DNA of 64,000 bases from Kitasatospora aureofaciens (GTDB taxonomy: Bacteria; Actinomycetota; Actinomycetes; Streptomycetales; Streptomycetaceae). A model generated the notes under the pieces. That model made no database searches. It was not told the origin of the DNA and saw only the letters and a list, made by a program, of their open reading frames with translations. Below are positions 48,427-57,646 of the stretch, in pieces; the first letter of the stretch is position 1, and the number at the start of each line of letters is the position of its first letter. The translations under genes were made by a program, and so were the position numbers. Location: positions 1 to 64,000 of the forward strand of contig JODU01000004.1 of NCBI GenBank assembly GCA_000720845.1. The letters run 5' to 3'.

Positions 48427-49223
48427 CGCCCGGGTCCTCTTCTTTCATGGACTTCCTCGGTGAGCACCAGCCGGAGATGCTCCCGGGCAACCGGCAGCTG
48501 CCGCCGGTGCAGGGCGTCATCGAGGCACCGCACGGCACCACGATCGTGGCGGTCACGTTCCCCGGTGGTGTCGTGCTCGCCGGTGACCGGCGGGCCACCA
48601 TGGGCAACATGATCGCCCAGCGGGACATCGAGAAGGTCTTCCCGGCCGACGAGTACTCGGCGGTGGGCATCGCCGGCACGGCGGGCCTGGCCGTGGAGAT
48701 GGTGAAGCTGTTCCAGCTGGAGCTGGAGCACTTCGAGAAGGTCGAGGGCGCGCAGCTGTCCCTGGAGGGCAAGGCGAACCGCCTGTCGACGATGATCCGG
48801 TCGAATCTGGGCATGGCGATGCAGGGGCTGGCCGTGGTGCCGCTGTTCGCCGGGTACGACGTGGACCGGGGCAGGGGCCGCATCTTCTCGTACGACGTGA
48901 CGGGTGGCCGGTCCGAGGAGCGGAACTACGCGACCACGGGTTCGGGCTCGGTCTTCGCGCGCGGTGCGATGAAGAAGCTGTTCCGTGACGACCTGACCGA
49001 GGAGCAGGCCACGACCCTCGTGGTGCAGGCGCTGTACGACGCGGCTGACGACGACTCGGCGACCGGTGGTCCCGATGTCGCCCGCCGGATCTATCCGATC
49101 ATCACTGTGATCACCGAGGACGGTTTCCGCCGGCTCGGCGAGGACGAGGCCGCCCAGCTGGCCGGTGCGGTGCTGCAGGCCCGGCTGGAGCAGCCGGACG
49201 GTCCGCGGGCCGCGCTGCTGTAG
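48378..49223 (+). CDS. prcB: 20S proteasome beta subunit
   Basis: 281 residues from GTG 48378 (GGAAGGAA upstream), starting within the nuclease gene. It is the catalytic subunit. A propeptide of 53 residues precedes the processing site HG-TT, leaving Thr54 as the N-terminal nucleophile of the mature protein. Conserved Asp and Lys follow in VLAGDRRATMG (the Lys position is Arg in this stretch, as in other bacterial beta subunits), and a Gly-Ser-Gly turn (TTGSGSVFARGAM) is present. Mature length about 228 is standard. It assembles as two inner heptameric rings. Confidence 0.95.
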   Translation: MEANTRSTGRLPAAFLTPGSSSFMDFLGEHQPEMLPGNRQLPPVQGVIEAPHGTTIVAVTFPGGVVLAGDRRATMGNMIAQRDIEKVFPADEYSAVGIAGTAGLAVEMVKLFQLELEHFEKVEGAQLSLEGKANRLSTMIRSNLGMAMQGLAVVPLFAGYDVDRGRGRIFSYDVTGGRSEERNYATTGSGSVFARGAMKKLFRDDLTEEQATTLVVQALYDAADDDSATGGPDVARRIYPIITVITEDGFRRLGEDEAAQLAGAVLQARLEQPDGPRAALL

Positions 49224-49286
49224 CGGGAGCCGGTCTTCGTGTTGTCAGGTGGTCCAGTGACTTCGACAGAAAGGGACGGATAACCG

Positions 49287-50057
49287 GTGTCGACGCCGTT
49301 CTATGTATCTCCTCAGCAGGCGATGGCCGACCGGGCGGAGTACGCCCGCAAGGGCATCGCGCGTGGTCGCAGCCTGGTCGTGCTGCAGTATGCCGACGGC
49401 ATCGTGTTCGTCGGCGAGAATCCGTCCCGTGCCCTGCACAAGTTCAGCGAGATCTACGACCGGATCGGCTTCGCGGCCGCCGGCAAGTACAACGAGTACG
49501 AGAACCTGCGGATCGGCGGGGTGCGCTACGCCGACCTGCGGGGTTACACCTACGACCGTGACGACGTGACCGCACGTGGTCTGGCCAACGTGTACGCCCA
49601 GACGCTCGGCACGATCTTCTCCAGCCAGGCCGAGAAGCCGTACGAGGTGGAGCTGGTCGTCGCCGAGGTCGGTGAGAGTCCGGACAGTGACCAGATCTAC
49701 CGGCTGCCGCACGACGGTTCGATCGTCGACGAGCACGGTTCTGTGGCGGTCGGGGGCAACGCGGAGCAGATCAGCGGCTATCTGGATCAGCGGCACCGGG
49801 ACGGCATGACGCTGGCCGAGGCGCTGAAGCTGGCGGTCCAGGCGCTGTCCCGCGACACCAACGGCAGTGAGCGGGAGATTCCGGCGGAGCGGCTGGAGGT
49901 CGCGGTGCTGGACCGGACGCGTCCGCAGAAGCGCAAGTTCAAGCGCATCGTGGGCGGCCAGCTGTCGCGGCTGCTGGAGGCCGGTGCGGGTGCGGCGTCG
50001 GCGGACGGCGAGGCGGAGACCGAGGCCGAGAGCGACTCCGGGTCGGACGAGGAGTAG
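49287..50057 (+). CDS. prcA: 20S proteasome alpha subunit
   Basis: 256 residues from GTG 49287 (GGGACGGA upstream). It forms the outer rings that gate the core and bind ARC. The N-terminal gate segment STPFYVSPQQAMADRAEYARKG is typical of actinobacterial PrcA. GRSLVVLQYADGIVFVGEN and the NEYENLRIGGVRYADLRGYTYDR segment belong to the beta-sandwich. The tail from residue about 230 is acidic (EAETEAESDSGSDEE) and likely disordered. It follows prcB with a 63-nt gap and converges with a LacI-type regulator gene 20 nt away. Confidence 0.96.
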   Translation: MSTPFYVSPQQAMADRAEYARKGIARGRSLVVLQYADGIVFVGENPSRALHKFSEIYDRIGFAAAGKYNEYENLRIGGVRYADLRGYTYDRDDVTARGLANVYAQTLGTIFSSQAEKPYEVELVVAEVGESPDSDQIYRLPHDGSIVDEHGSVAVGGNAEQISGYLDQRHRDGMTLAEALKLAVQALSRDTNGSEREIPAERLEVAVLDRTRPQKRKFKRIVGGQLSRLLEAGAGAASADGEAETEAESDSGSDEE

Positions 50058-50077
50058 GCGCACACCTCACCCTCGCC

Positions 50078-51130
50078 TCACCGCGGCGGGGCCGTAGACC
50101 CCCGTACCACCAGGCTCACCGGCAGGTCCCCTTCCTCGGGGGGCCTGCCTTCCAATACCGCCAGCAGTGCGCGCATGCCCCGTTCGCCGAAGGCCTCCGC
50201 GTCGAGGCGGACGGTGGTGAGTTCGGGGTCGATGGCGGTGGCGAGGCCGAGGTCGTCCAGGCCGGTGACGGACAGGTCGTCGGGGACGCGGAGTCCGGCG
50301 CGCCGGATCGCCTTGTACGCGCCGGCCGCGAGCTTGTCGTCGTCGCAGACCAGCGCCGTGGGCCGGGGTCCGGGCGCGGCGAGGGCGGCCTCCGTGGCCT
50401 TCAGGGCGCCCTCGATCGAGATGGGTGCCCGGATCGTGCGCAGCTCGGTGCCGGGGACGTCGGCGAGCCGCGAGGCCAGTTCGCGGGCGCGTACCTCGAA
50501 GGTCCAGGAGGGGATGTCGGCCGCGAGGTGGAGGAAGCTGCGGTGGCCGAAGGACAGCAGGTGTTCGGTGACCTGGCGGATGCCGTCGGCGATGTCCAGG
50601 TTGACGGTGGCGGCGCCCAGGCTGCCGTGCGGGTCGCTGTCGAGCATGACGAGCGGGAGTTGGTCGCCGCGGATGGCGGAGAGGGCGTCGGCGGCCATGG
50701 AGGAGGCGATGACACCGTCCAGCGCGGCCTGGGCGGAGGCGAAGGGGTCCCGGGCGGGGCCCACGCCTTCGGGTGAGGGGTAGAGGACCACGCCGAAGCC
50801 GTGCTCGGCGGCGACGCGTGCGGCGCCGGTGTACACCTCGGCGAAGAACTCCGTGGTGAGCGCGGGGACGACCAGCAGGACGGTGCGGGTGCGTCCGAGG
50901 CGCAGATTGCGTGCGGCCAGGTTGGGACGGTAGCCGAGTTCGAGGGCGGCGTCGCGGACTCGCTGGGCCGTCGGTTCCGACACGCGGCCGCGCCACTTGT
51001 CGCCGAGGACCAGGGAGACGGCCGCCTGGGAGACGCCGGCGGCCTGGGCGACGTCCCGGCTCGTGGGGCGGGTGCTGCCTCGTGCCACCGTTCGCCTGCG
51101 CTTTCGTCTGGACTGCTGAACTGGCGACAT
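50078..51130 (-). CDS. LacI-family transcriptional regulator
   Basis: 350 residues if started at ATG 51130; GTG 51088 (ARGSTRPTSRD) is an alternative. Neither has a good ribosome-binding site; a TATAAC hexamer just upstream would suit a very short leader for the first. Helix-turn-helix: TSRDVAQAAGVSQAAVSLVLG, the hinge helix PNLAARNLRLGRT, then a periplasmic-binding-protein-like effector domain (VNLDIADGIRQVTEHLLSFGHR; VCDDDKLAAGAYKA). It probably controls the divergent MFS transporter. This pair interrupts the otherwise proteasome-linked genes prcA and pafA. Confidence 0.88.
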   Translation of the reverse strand: MSPVQQSRRKRRRTVARGSTRPTSRDVAQAAGVSQAAVSLVLGDKWRGRVSEPTAQRVRDAALELGYRPNLAARNLRLGRTRTVLLVVPALTTEFFAEVYTGAARVAAEHGFGVVLYPSPEGVGPARDPFASAQAALDGVIASSMAADALSAIRGDQLPLVMLDSDPHGSLGAATVNLDIADGIRQVTEHLLSFGHRSFLHLAADIPSWTFEVRARELASRLADVPGTELRTIRAPISIEGALKATEAALAAPGPRPTALVCDDDKLAAGAYKAIRRAGLRVPDDLSVTGLDDLGLATAIDPELTTVRLDAEAFGERGMRALLAVLEGRPPEEGDLPVSLVVRGSTAPPR

Positions 51131-51132
51131 GG

Positions 51133-51159
51133 TACGTATGGCGGCAGGAGTTATACGTA
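51133..51159. promoter_or_regulatory. Two TACGTA palindromes, candidate LacI-type operators
   Basis: TACGTA occurs at 51133-51138 and again at 51154-51159, exactly 21 bp apart (two helical turns), in the gap between the divergent LacI and MFS genes; the second sits in GTTATACGTAAC. LacI-family operators have a central CG, which both copies show. Confidence 0.45.
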
Positions 51160-51193
51160 ACACTTGCTGGAGCGAGGACAAAGGAGGTACGTC

Positions 51194-52453
51194 GTGGTCG
51201 CCGGGTATCTGGACATCCTCCGGGCGCGGCATGCCGTGCGGCTGCTCGTCGGCACGCTGGTCGGGCGGTTGCCGAACGCCACCGCGGCGATCGCGATCGT
51301 GCTGTTCGTGCGGGCCGAGGGCGGTTCGTACAGCCTCGCGGGGGCGCTGGCGGCGGTGTACGGCGTCGCCAACGCCGTGGGGCAGCCGGTGCTGGGGCGG
51401 CTGGTGGACCTGCACGGGCAGCCGCGGGTGCAGTTGCCGGCCGCGGTGCTGTCGGCGCTGGCGATGGCCGTGTTCGCCTTCGCGGGCACCGGGACGGCCG
51501 TGCTCGCGTATCTGTCCGTGGCAGCCGCGGGGCTGTTCACGCCGCCGCTGGAGGGCGGGCTGCGGGCGCTGTGGCCCAGTGTGCTCCGCGAGGAGGACCA
51601 GGTGCACACGGCGTACGCGATGGACGCCGTGGCGCAGGAGGTCATGTTCACCGTCGGGCCGCTGCTGGTGACGGTGTGCGTGTCGCTGTGGTCGCCGCAG
51701 GCCGCGCTGCTGGTGCTGAACGGTGTCGGTGTGCTGGGCGCCCTGTCGGTGGTGGTGTCGCCGCCTTCGCGGGCCTGGCGGTCGGCGCCGCGGGAGGCGC
51801 ACTGGCTGGGCGCGCTGCGTTCGGGCGGGCTGCTGGCGCTGCTGGGAGCCTTCCTGTTCATCGGGATGGCGCTCGGGTCCATCACGGTCGCCTCGGTGCC
51901 GTACGCCGACGAGCACGGGGGTGACGCCGTGTACGGGTGGCTGATGGCCGCCCTGGGGCTCGGTGCGCTGGTCGGGGGAGCCGTCTACGGGGCGCGGCGG
52001 TGGACCGGTGAGCCGGCGCGGCGGCTGCGGGTGCTGGTGGCGCTGCTGGCGGTCTGTTACCTGCCGCTGATGCTGATGCCGGGTGCGGTGGCCATGGTGC
52101 TGCTCACGGTGCTCGCGGGGGTGTTCCTCGCGCCGTGCATCGCCTGTGCGTTCGTGCTCGTCGACGTGCACGCGCCGCGCGGCACGGTGACGGAGGCGTT
52201 CTCGTGGCTGGTGACGACGTTCACCGTGGGCGCCTCGGTGGGGACGGGCGTCGCGGGGCCCGTCGTGGAGCACGGCGGGGCGCTGTGGGGTTTCGCGGTG
52301 CCGGGGGCGGCGGGGTGCGTCTCGCTGCTGGTGCTGGCGTGCACCGGGCGGGTCCTCGCAGTTCCCGCGCGGGGAGCGGTGGTTGCGGCTTCATCGGAAA
52401 ATGATCCAAACCGTGCCGTCGAACCCCGTTTCAGTTCGGGTCATCAGGCGTAA
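51194..52453 (+). CDS. Major facilitator superfamily transporter
   Basis: 419 residues from GTG 51194, chosen for AAAGGAGGT 5-6 nt upstream; the frame opens earlier without support. Twelve hydrophobic helices are visible, with the MFS loop motif between helices 2 and 3 (GQPVLGRLVDLHGQPRVQL, of the G-R-x-x-D-x-x-G/R type) and a helix 4-5 segment FTPPLEGGLRALWPSVL. This resembles Streptomyces efflux pumps of the drug/proton antiporter type. The substrate is unknown. It is divergent from and probably repressed by the LacI-type regulator; pafA follows 9 nt downstream, reading in the same direction with its own promoter-like hexamer. Confidence 0.85.
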   Translation: MVAGYLDILRARHAVRLLVGTLVGRLPNATAAIAIVLFVRAEGGSYSLAGALAAVYGVANAVGQPVLGRLVDLHGQPRVQLPAAVLSALAMAVFAFAGTGTAVLAYLSVAAAGLFTPPLEGGLRALWPSVLREEDQVHTAYAMDAVAQEVMFTVGPLLVTVCVSLWSPQAALLVLNGVGVLGALSVVVSPPSRAWRSAPREAHWLGALRSGGLLALLGAFLFIGMALGSITVASVPYADEHGGDAVYGWLMAALGLGALVGGAVYGARRWTGEPARRLRVLVALLAVCYLPLMLMPGAVAMVLLTVLAGVFLAPCIACAFVLVDVHAPRGTVTEAFSWLVTTFTVGASVGTGVAGPVVEHGGALWGFAVPGAAGCVSLLVLACTGRVLAVPARGAVVAASSENDPNRAVEPRFSSGHQA

Positions 52454-52462
52454 TGTTCAGTC

Positions 52463-53824
52463 ATGGACCGCCGCATTTTCGGGCTGGAGAACGAGTACGG
52501 CGTCACGTGCACGTTCAGGGGACAGCGCCGCCTGTCGCCTGACGAGGTGGCGCGGTACCTCTTCCGCCGTGTCGTGTCATGGGGCCGCAGCAGCAATGTC
52601 TTTCTGCGCAACGGGGCCCGCCTCTATCTCGACGTGGGATCACATCCGGAATACGCCACACCCGAATGTGACAACGTGATCGAGCTCGTCACCCACGACA
52701 AGGCGGGCGAGCGCATTCTCGAAGGACTCCTGGTGGACGCCGAACGACGCCTGCACGAGGAGGGAATCGCGGGCGACGTCTACCTCTTCAAGAACAACAC
52801 CGACTCCGCCGGCAACTCCTACGGCTGTCACGAGAATTACCTCGTGGCCCGGCACGGGGAGTTCTCGCGGCTCGCGGACATCCTGATTCCGTTCCTGGTG
52901 ACGCGGCAGCTGCTGTGCGGTGCGGGCAAGGTGCTCCAGACCCCGCGCGGTGCCGTGTACTGCGTCAGTCAGCGGGCCGAGCACATCTGGGAGGGCGTCT
53001 CCTCGGCGACGACCCGGTCCCGGCCCATCATCAACACCCGCGACGAGCCGCACGCCGACGCCGAGCGCTACCGGCGCCTGCACGTCATCGTGGGCGACTC
53101 GAACATGTCCGAGACGACCATGCTGCTCAAGGTCGGTGCCACCGACCTGGTGCTGCGCATGATCGAGGCGGGCACGGTGATGCGGGACCTGACCCTGGAG
53201 AACCCGATCCGGGCGATCCGCGAGGTCAGCCACGACATCACCGGGCGCCGCAAGGTGCGCCTGGCCAGTGGCCGTGAGGCGTCGGCGCTGGAGGTGCAGC
53301 GGGAGTACTACGAGAAGGCCGTGGACTTCTGCGAGCGCCGCGGCATCCGCACGGGCACCGTCGAGCGGGTGCTGGAGCTGTGGGGCCGCACGCTGGACGC
53401 CATCGAGGCCGAGGACCTCGACCGCATCGGCACCGAGATCGACTGGGTCATGAAGTACAAGCTGCTGGAGCGGTACCGGGCCAAGCACAACATGACCATG
53501 TCGCACCCGCGGGTCGCGCAGATAGACCTCGCCTACCACGACATCCACCGGCGTCGTGGTCTGTACTACCTGCTCGAGAAGAAGGGCCAGGCGGCCCGGG
53601 TCGCCAACGACTTGAAGATCTTCGAGGGCAAGTCCGTTCCGCCGCAGACCACTCGGGCCCGGCTGCGCGGGGACTTCATCCGGCGGGCCCAGGAGCAGCG
53701 CCGGGACTTCACCGTCGACTGGGTGCACCTCAAGCTCAACGACCAGGCGCAGCGCACCGTGTTGTGCAAGGACCCGTTCCGGTCGGTGGACGACCGGGTG
53801 GAGAAGCTGATCGCCGGGATGTGA
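52463..53824 (+). CDS. pafA: Pup-protein ligase PafA
   Basis: 453 residues. It activates the C-terminal Glu of Pup with ATP and joins it to substrate lysines. RRIFGLENEYGVTCTF provides metal/ATP contacts. Asp57 in ARLYLDVGSHPEYATPE is the catalytic-base position of the family. YLFKNNTDSAGNSYGCHENY and RSRPIINTRDEPHADAE are shared with Dop. There is no Dop loop, as expected for the ligase. TAATGT (52451-52456) ends 6 nt before the ATG, with no ribosome-binding site, so it may be made from a leaderless transcript starting inside the end of the MFS gene. Confidence 0.96.
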   Translation: MDRRIFGLENEYGVTCTFRGQRRLSPDEVARYLFRRVVSWGRSSNVFLRNGARLYLDVGSHPEYATPECDNVIELVTHDKAGERILEGLLVDAERRLHEEGIAGDVYLFKNNTDSAGNSYGCHENYLVARHGEFSRLADILIPFLVTRQLLCGAGKVLQTPRGAVYCVSQRAEHIWEGVSSATTRSRPIINTRDEPHADAERYRRLHVIVGDSNMSETTMLLKVGATDLVLRMIEAGTVMRDLTLENPIRAIREVSHDITGRRKVRLASGREASALEVQREYYEKAVDFCERRGIRTGTVERVLELWGRTLDAIEAEDLDRIGTEIDWVMKYKLLERYRAKHNMTMSHPRVAQIDLAYHDIHRRRGLYYLLEKKGQAARVANDLKIFEGKSVPPQTTRARLRGDFIRRAQEQRRDFTVDWVHLKLNDQAQRTVLCKDPFRSVDDRVEKLIAGM

Positions 53825-54008
53825 TCAGAGTCGTTCGGATGTGATCCGGGCGGTATGAGGCCGGACGGGTGAGACACGCGTCTTCGCGCGAAAGGGCGGA
53901 ACGCCACACGGGCACCGTACGTTAGCCGTGCGGTGCCCTTCTCACGCCGTAGAGTTGCGCGCACGCCAGCCGACAGGACCGACCCGATACCGATACGAGG
54001 CCCCCACC

Positions 54009-55016
54009 GTGCGCCGACGCTCACTCCTCATCGCCGTCCCCGCGGGACTGGTCACGCTCGCCGCATGCGGTGACGGTGACGACTCCGGCTCATCGAGCAA
54101 CGCGAGCGACAGTGCGTCTCCCCAGGCGTCGGGCACCTCCGCGCCACCGCCGCCGAAGATCGTCGACGGTCCGCTGCCGGCGATCACGGCGGGGACGAAG
54201 TTCGACGAGAAGCCGACCGTCGCCAAGGGCAGCGGCCAGCCCTCCAAGGACCTCGCGGTCAAGACGGTCATCGCGGGCGGCGGCAAGGCCGTCGCGGAGA
54301 ACGACTTCATCACGGCGAACTACCTCGGCCAGGTCTGGCAGAGCGCGAAGGTCTTCGACAACTCCTACGACCGCAAGACCCCGCTGGTCATCCAGCTCGC
54401 CCAGGGCAGCATCATCGACGGCTGGCGGTACGCGCTCACCGGCAAGAAGACCGGCAGCCGCGTCCAGTTCTCCGTGCCGCCGACCTGGGGGTACGGGGAG
54501 CAGGGCAACGAGCAGGCGGGTATCAAGGGCGACGACACGCTGGTGTTCGTGGTCGACATCCAGGACACCTTCAACGCCAGGAGCAGCGCCGACGGCAAGA
54601 AGGTCGCGCAGGACGACGCCGCCCTGCCCAAGGTCGGCACCAACACCGACGGCAAGGCGCCCTCCATCGAGGTGCCGAAGACCGACCCGCCGAAGAAGCT
54701 CGCCGCCCAGTACGTCCTGGAGGGCGACGGCGCCGAGGTCGGCGCCCAGGACAGCGTGCTCGTGCAGTACGAGGGTGTGCTGTGGGACGGCGGCAAGGAG
54801 TTCGACTCCACGTACGCCAGGAAGCAGCTGACGTCGTTCTCGTTGCAGCAGGTCGTCAAGGGCTGGGCGCAGGGTCTGACGGGCAAGAAGGTCGGCAGCC
54901 GCGTCCTCATCGTCATCCCGCCCAACCTGGGCTACGGCGACAGCCCGCCGGAGGGCAGCGGTATCCAGAAGGACTCCACGCTGGTCTTCTCCGTGGACAT
55001 CCTCGCGAAGATGTGA
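54009..55016 (+). CDS. Lipoprotein with two FKBP-type prolyl isomerase domains
   Basis: 335 residues from GTG 54009. The signal peptide is basic (RRRSLLIAV) and ends in a lipobox LVTLAAC-G; a Ser/Pro-rich linker follows. Two FKBP domains are evident: residues about 100-195 (ITANYLGQVW ... IIDGWRYALTGKKTGSRVQFSVPP) and 235-335 (VLVQYEGVLWDGGKEFDSTY ... GWAQGLTGKKVGSRVLIVIPP). Such enzymes speed prolyl cis/trans isomerisation of exported proteins at the membrane surface. A cytosolic single-domain FKBP follows 60 nt downstream. Confidence 0.9.
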   Translation: MRRRSLLIAVPAGLVTLAACGDGDDSGSSSNASDSASPQASGTSAPPPPKIVDGPLPAITAGTKFDEKPTVAKGSGQPSKDLAVKTVIAGGGKAVAENDFITANYLGQVWQSAKVFDNSYDRKTPLVIQLAQGSIIDGWRYALTGKKTGSRVQFSVPPTWGYGEQGNEQAGIKGDDTLVFVVDIQDTFNARSSADGKKVAQDDAALPKVGTNTDGKAPSIEVPKTDPPKKLAAQYVLEGDGAEVGAQDSVLVQYEGVLWDGGKEFDSTYARKQLTSFSLQQVVKGWAQGLTGKKVGSRVLIVIPPNLGYGDSPPEGSGIQKDSTLVFSVDILAKM

Positions 55017-55076
55017 CGCCTCGGGGATGTAAGACTTGGGCCGTTGCCTTTCCGCAGACAAGCAGGAGCTGAACAC

Positions 55077-55448
55077 GTGAGCATCGACAAGCCCGAGGTC
55101 GACTTCCCGGGCGGCGAGCCCCCGGCGGGCCTCGAGATCAAGGACATCTGGGAGGGCGACGGCCCGGTTGCCGAGGCCGGTCAGACCGTGACCGTCCACT
55201 ACGTGGGCGTGACCTTCAGCACGGGCGAGGAGTTCGACGCCAGCTGGAACCGCGGCGCGCCGTTCCGCTTCCCGCTCGGTGGCGGCCGCGTCATCGCGGG
55301 CTGGGACCAGGGCGTGCAGGGCATGAAGGTCGGCGGCCGCCGCCAGCTGACCATCCCCGCGCACCTCGCCTACGGCGACCAGAGCCCGACTCCGGCGATC
55401 CCGCCCGGCTCGACGCTGATCTTCGTGGTCGATCTGCTCGGAGTCTGA
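55077..55448 (+). CDS. FKBP-type peptidyl-prolyl isomerase, cytosolic
   Basis: 123 residues from GTG 55077 (AGGAG upstream). It is a single FKBP12-like domain: VTVHYVGVTFSTGEEFDASW, PFRFPLGGGRVIAGWDQGVQGMKVGGRRQLTIP, AYGDQSP and IFVVDLLG. The active-site aromatic residues are conserved (Tyr in HYVG, Phe in PFRF, Trp in AGWDQG). It resembles the FK506-binding FKBP-12 known from Streptomyces. There is no signal peptide, so it acts in the cytoplasm, in contrast to the lipoprotein encoded before it. Confidence 0.92.
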   Translation: MSIDKPEVDFPGGEPPAGLEIKDIWEGDGPVAEAGQTVTVHYVGVTFSTGEEFDASWNRGAPFRFPLGGGRVIAGWDQGVQGMKVGGRRQLTIPAHLAYGDQSPTPAIPPGSTLIFVVDLLGV

Positions 55449-55487
55449 CCGACATCCGAACGGACGGTGATCAGAGCCGGTCATCCT

Positions 55488-55515
55488 GGGTCCATGCCTG
55501 TCCGGGCATGGACCC
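55488..55515 (+). terminator. Terminator after the FKBP gene
   Basis: GGGTCCATGCC and GGCATGGACCC form an 11-bp stem with a 6-nt loop, followed by CTCGGCTTTTG. Outer bases (AGCCG and CGGCT) could extend it. It lies 39 nt past the FKBP stop and before pafB. Confidence 0.8.
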
Positions 55516-55585
55516 TCGGCTTTTGCCGCGCCACCGCGGGGCGGTACGGTCATCCGTCGTAAGCACCATAGGGAGAAGGGCGTCG

Positions 55586-56539
55586 ATGGCCATTGCCAAG
55601 GCCGAGCGGCTGATGAACCTGGCGCTGTGTCTGCTCGGGACACGGCGGCCACTCAGCAAGCGCGAGCTGCGCGAGTCCGTCGAGGCCTACCTCGAAGCGG
55701 CCTCGGACGACTCCTTCAACCGCATGTTCGAGCGTGACAAGGACGACCTGCGCGAACTCGGACTGGTCATCGAGACCGTGGAGAGCCTCGACGGCGAGAT
55801 CGGCTACCTGGCCCGGCGGGACAGCAACCGGCTGCCGCCCATCACCCTGGACGCCGAGGAGGCCGCCGCCCTCGGGCTGGCCGCCAAGGTGTGGCAGCAG
55901 GCCCGGCTCGCCGGTGCCGCCAGCGGCGCGCTGCAGAAGCTGCGGGCGGCCGGGCTGCCCGAGGACGTCGACCCGTACGAGGCGCACAGCGCGCTGGAGC
56001 CCCGCATCCCGGTGCACGAGGCGGCCTTCGAGCCGCTGATGCTGGCCTGCCGCGACCGCCGGCCGGTCGTCTTCGACTACCGCAAGGCGAACGCCGCCCA
56101 GCCCGAGCCCCGGCACGTGGAGCCGTGGGCGCTGGAGTGCTGGCGCGGCCACTGGTACCTGGCGGGCTTCGACCGCGACCGGGGGGCCGAGCGGGTGTTC
56201 CGGCTGTCGCGGATCACGGGGAAGGTGCGTTCGCGCGGTGCGCGCTTCACCGCACCGGTGCCCGACGTCGTCACCGTCCGGGAGACGGTCGCGAGCTGGG
56301 CGGGGGAGACCGCCGACCGTTCCGCGCTGATCCGGCTGCGCACGGGAGCGGGTTACCCCCTTCGGGCGAAGGCCACCGGGGTGCGAGAACTCGGTGACGG
56401 CTGGGACGAGTTGGAGATTCCGTACGGGCACGGCCTGGACGCCTGGCTGGTGGAGTTCGGCCCGGACGTGGTGGTGCTGGAGCCCGCGGAGTTGCGTGCG
56501 GACGTGGTGGACCGGCTGCGTGCCGTGGCCAAGGGCTGA
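55586..56539 (+). CDS. pafB: WYL-domain regulator PafB
   Basis: 317 residues from ATG 55586 with GGGAGAAGGG upstream. An N-terminal winged helix (AKAERLMNLALCLLGTRRPLS, ELRESVEAYL) is followed by the WYL domain (ACRDRRPVVFDYRKAN; VEPWALECWRGHWYLAGFDRDR) and a C-terminal WCX region. With PafC it forms the transcriptional activator that controls a LexA-independent DNA-damage response in mycobacteria (established there). It is adjacent to pafC with an 18-nt gap. Confidence 0.93.
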   Translation: MAIAKAERLMNLALCLLGTRRPLSKRELRESVEAYLEAASDDSFNRMFERDKDDLRELGLVIETVESLDGEIGYLARRDSNRLPPITLDAEEAAALGLAAKVWQQARLAGAASGALQKLRAAGLPEDVDPYEAHSALEPRIPVHEAAFEPLMLACRDRRPVVFDYRKANAAQPEPRHVEPWALECWRGHWYLAGFDRDRGAERVFRLSRITGKVRSRGARFTAPVPDVVTVRETVASWAGETADRSALIRLRTGAGYPLRAKATGVRELGDGWDELEIPYGHGLDAWLVEFGPDVVVLEPAELRADVVDRLRAVAKG

Positions 56540-56557
56540 GGGGGAGCGGACAACACA

Positions 56558-57646
56558 GTGGCAGGCAAACCGGTCAGGCCCGTGAACGCCATCGACCAGA
56601 CCCGACGGATGCTGTCCCTGGTGACGTATCTGCGTGAGCGCCCCGGGGCCCGGGTCGAGGACGTGGCGCGCGCCTTCGGCATCACCGAGGACGAGCTGGT
56701 CTCCGACCTCGACGTGCTTCCTATGTGCGGGACCAGCTTCCGGGGCGGCGACCTGCTCGACATCGACACCGACGGCGAGCGCATCTGGTGGCACAACCCG
56801 GCCGCTCTCGGCGCGGACGCCGCGGAGCCGCTGCGGCTGGCCGCCGACGAGGCCACCGCGCTGCTGGTGGCCGCCCGGGCCGTGGCGACCCTGCCGGGGC
56901 TGCGCGAGAGCGACCGGCAGGCGCTGCTGCGGGCGACCGCGAAGGTGGAGACCTCGGCCGGCGAGGCCGCCGGTGCCAGCTCGCGGCTGTCCGTCACCTT
57001 CGAGTCCGAGGGCGGTGTCTTCGCCGACGTCGACCGGGCCATCTCCGAGCGCCGCCGGCTGTGGATCCGCTACTACTCGCCGGCCCGCGACGAGGTCACC
57101 GAGCGCGAGATCGACCCGATCCGCCTGGTCAGCGTCGGGCACACGTACGTGGAGGCCTGGTGCCGCCGCTCAGAGGCGCGGCGTACCTTCCGGCTCGACC
57201 GGGTCGCCGAGATCCGCATCCTGGACGAGCCCTCCGCGCCGCCGGAGGTGGAGCTGCGGGACCTGTCGGAGGGCCTGGTGCAGCCCGCCGCGGAGGACCC
57301 CGAGGTCGTCGTGGAGGTCGGCCCGGGCGGCCGCTGGGTCGCCGAGTACTACCCGCACGACAGCGCCGATGAACTTCCCGACGGCGGACTGCGTATCACC
57401 CTGCGCACCCCCGACCCCGCTTCCCTGCGGCGGCTGGCGCTGCGGCTGGGGCGCGACGGCCGGATCGTCTCCCCGTCGGCGCTCGCCGACAGTGCCCGGC
57501 AGGCCGCCCGCGAGGCGCTGGCCGCGTACGACGGGATCGAGGCGGCCGGGGCGCACGGCGGGACCGGGACGGTCGCGCCGAGCGGCGCGCGCGCCGGGGC
57601 CGGGGCGGTCGAGGGGCAGCACGACAGGCAGGAGCGAGCACTGTGA
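56558..57646 (+). CDS. pafC: WYL-domain regulator PafC
   Basis: 362 residues from GTG 56558. An N-terminal winged helix (NAIDQTRRMLSLVTYLRERPG, VEDVARAFGITEDELVSDLD) is followed by the WYL domain (RRLWIRYYSPARDEVTEREIDPIRLVSVGHTYVEAWCRRSEARRTFRLDRV region) and a C-terminal WCX domain. The WYL pocket is thought to sense a nucleic-acid ligand. The last 35 residues are Gly/Ala-rich and likely disordered. Its stop overlaps the GTG start of the small zinc-ribbon gene. Confidence 0.93.
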   Translation: MAGKPVRPVNAIDQTRRMLSLVTYLRERPGARVEDVARAFGITEDELVSDLDVLPMCGTSFRGGDLLDIDTDGERIWWHNPAALGADAAEPLRLAADEATALLVAARAVATLPGLRESDRQALLRATAKVETSAGEAAGASSRLSVTFESEGGVFADVDRAISERRRLWIRYYSPARDEVTEREIDPIRLVSVGHTYVEAWCRRSEARRTFRLDRVAEIRILDEPSAPPEVELRDLSEGLVQPAAEDPEVVVEVGPGGRWVAEYYPHDSADELPDGGLRITLRTPDPASLRRLALRLGRDGRIVSPSALADSARQAAREALAAYDGIEAAGAHGGTGTVAPSGARAGAGAVEGQHDRQERAL

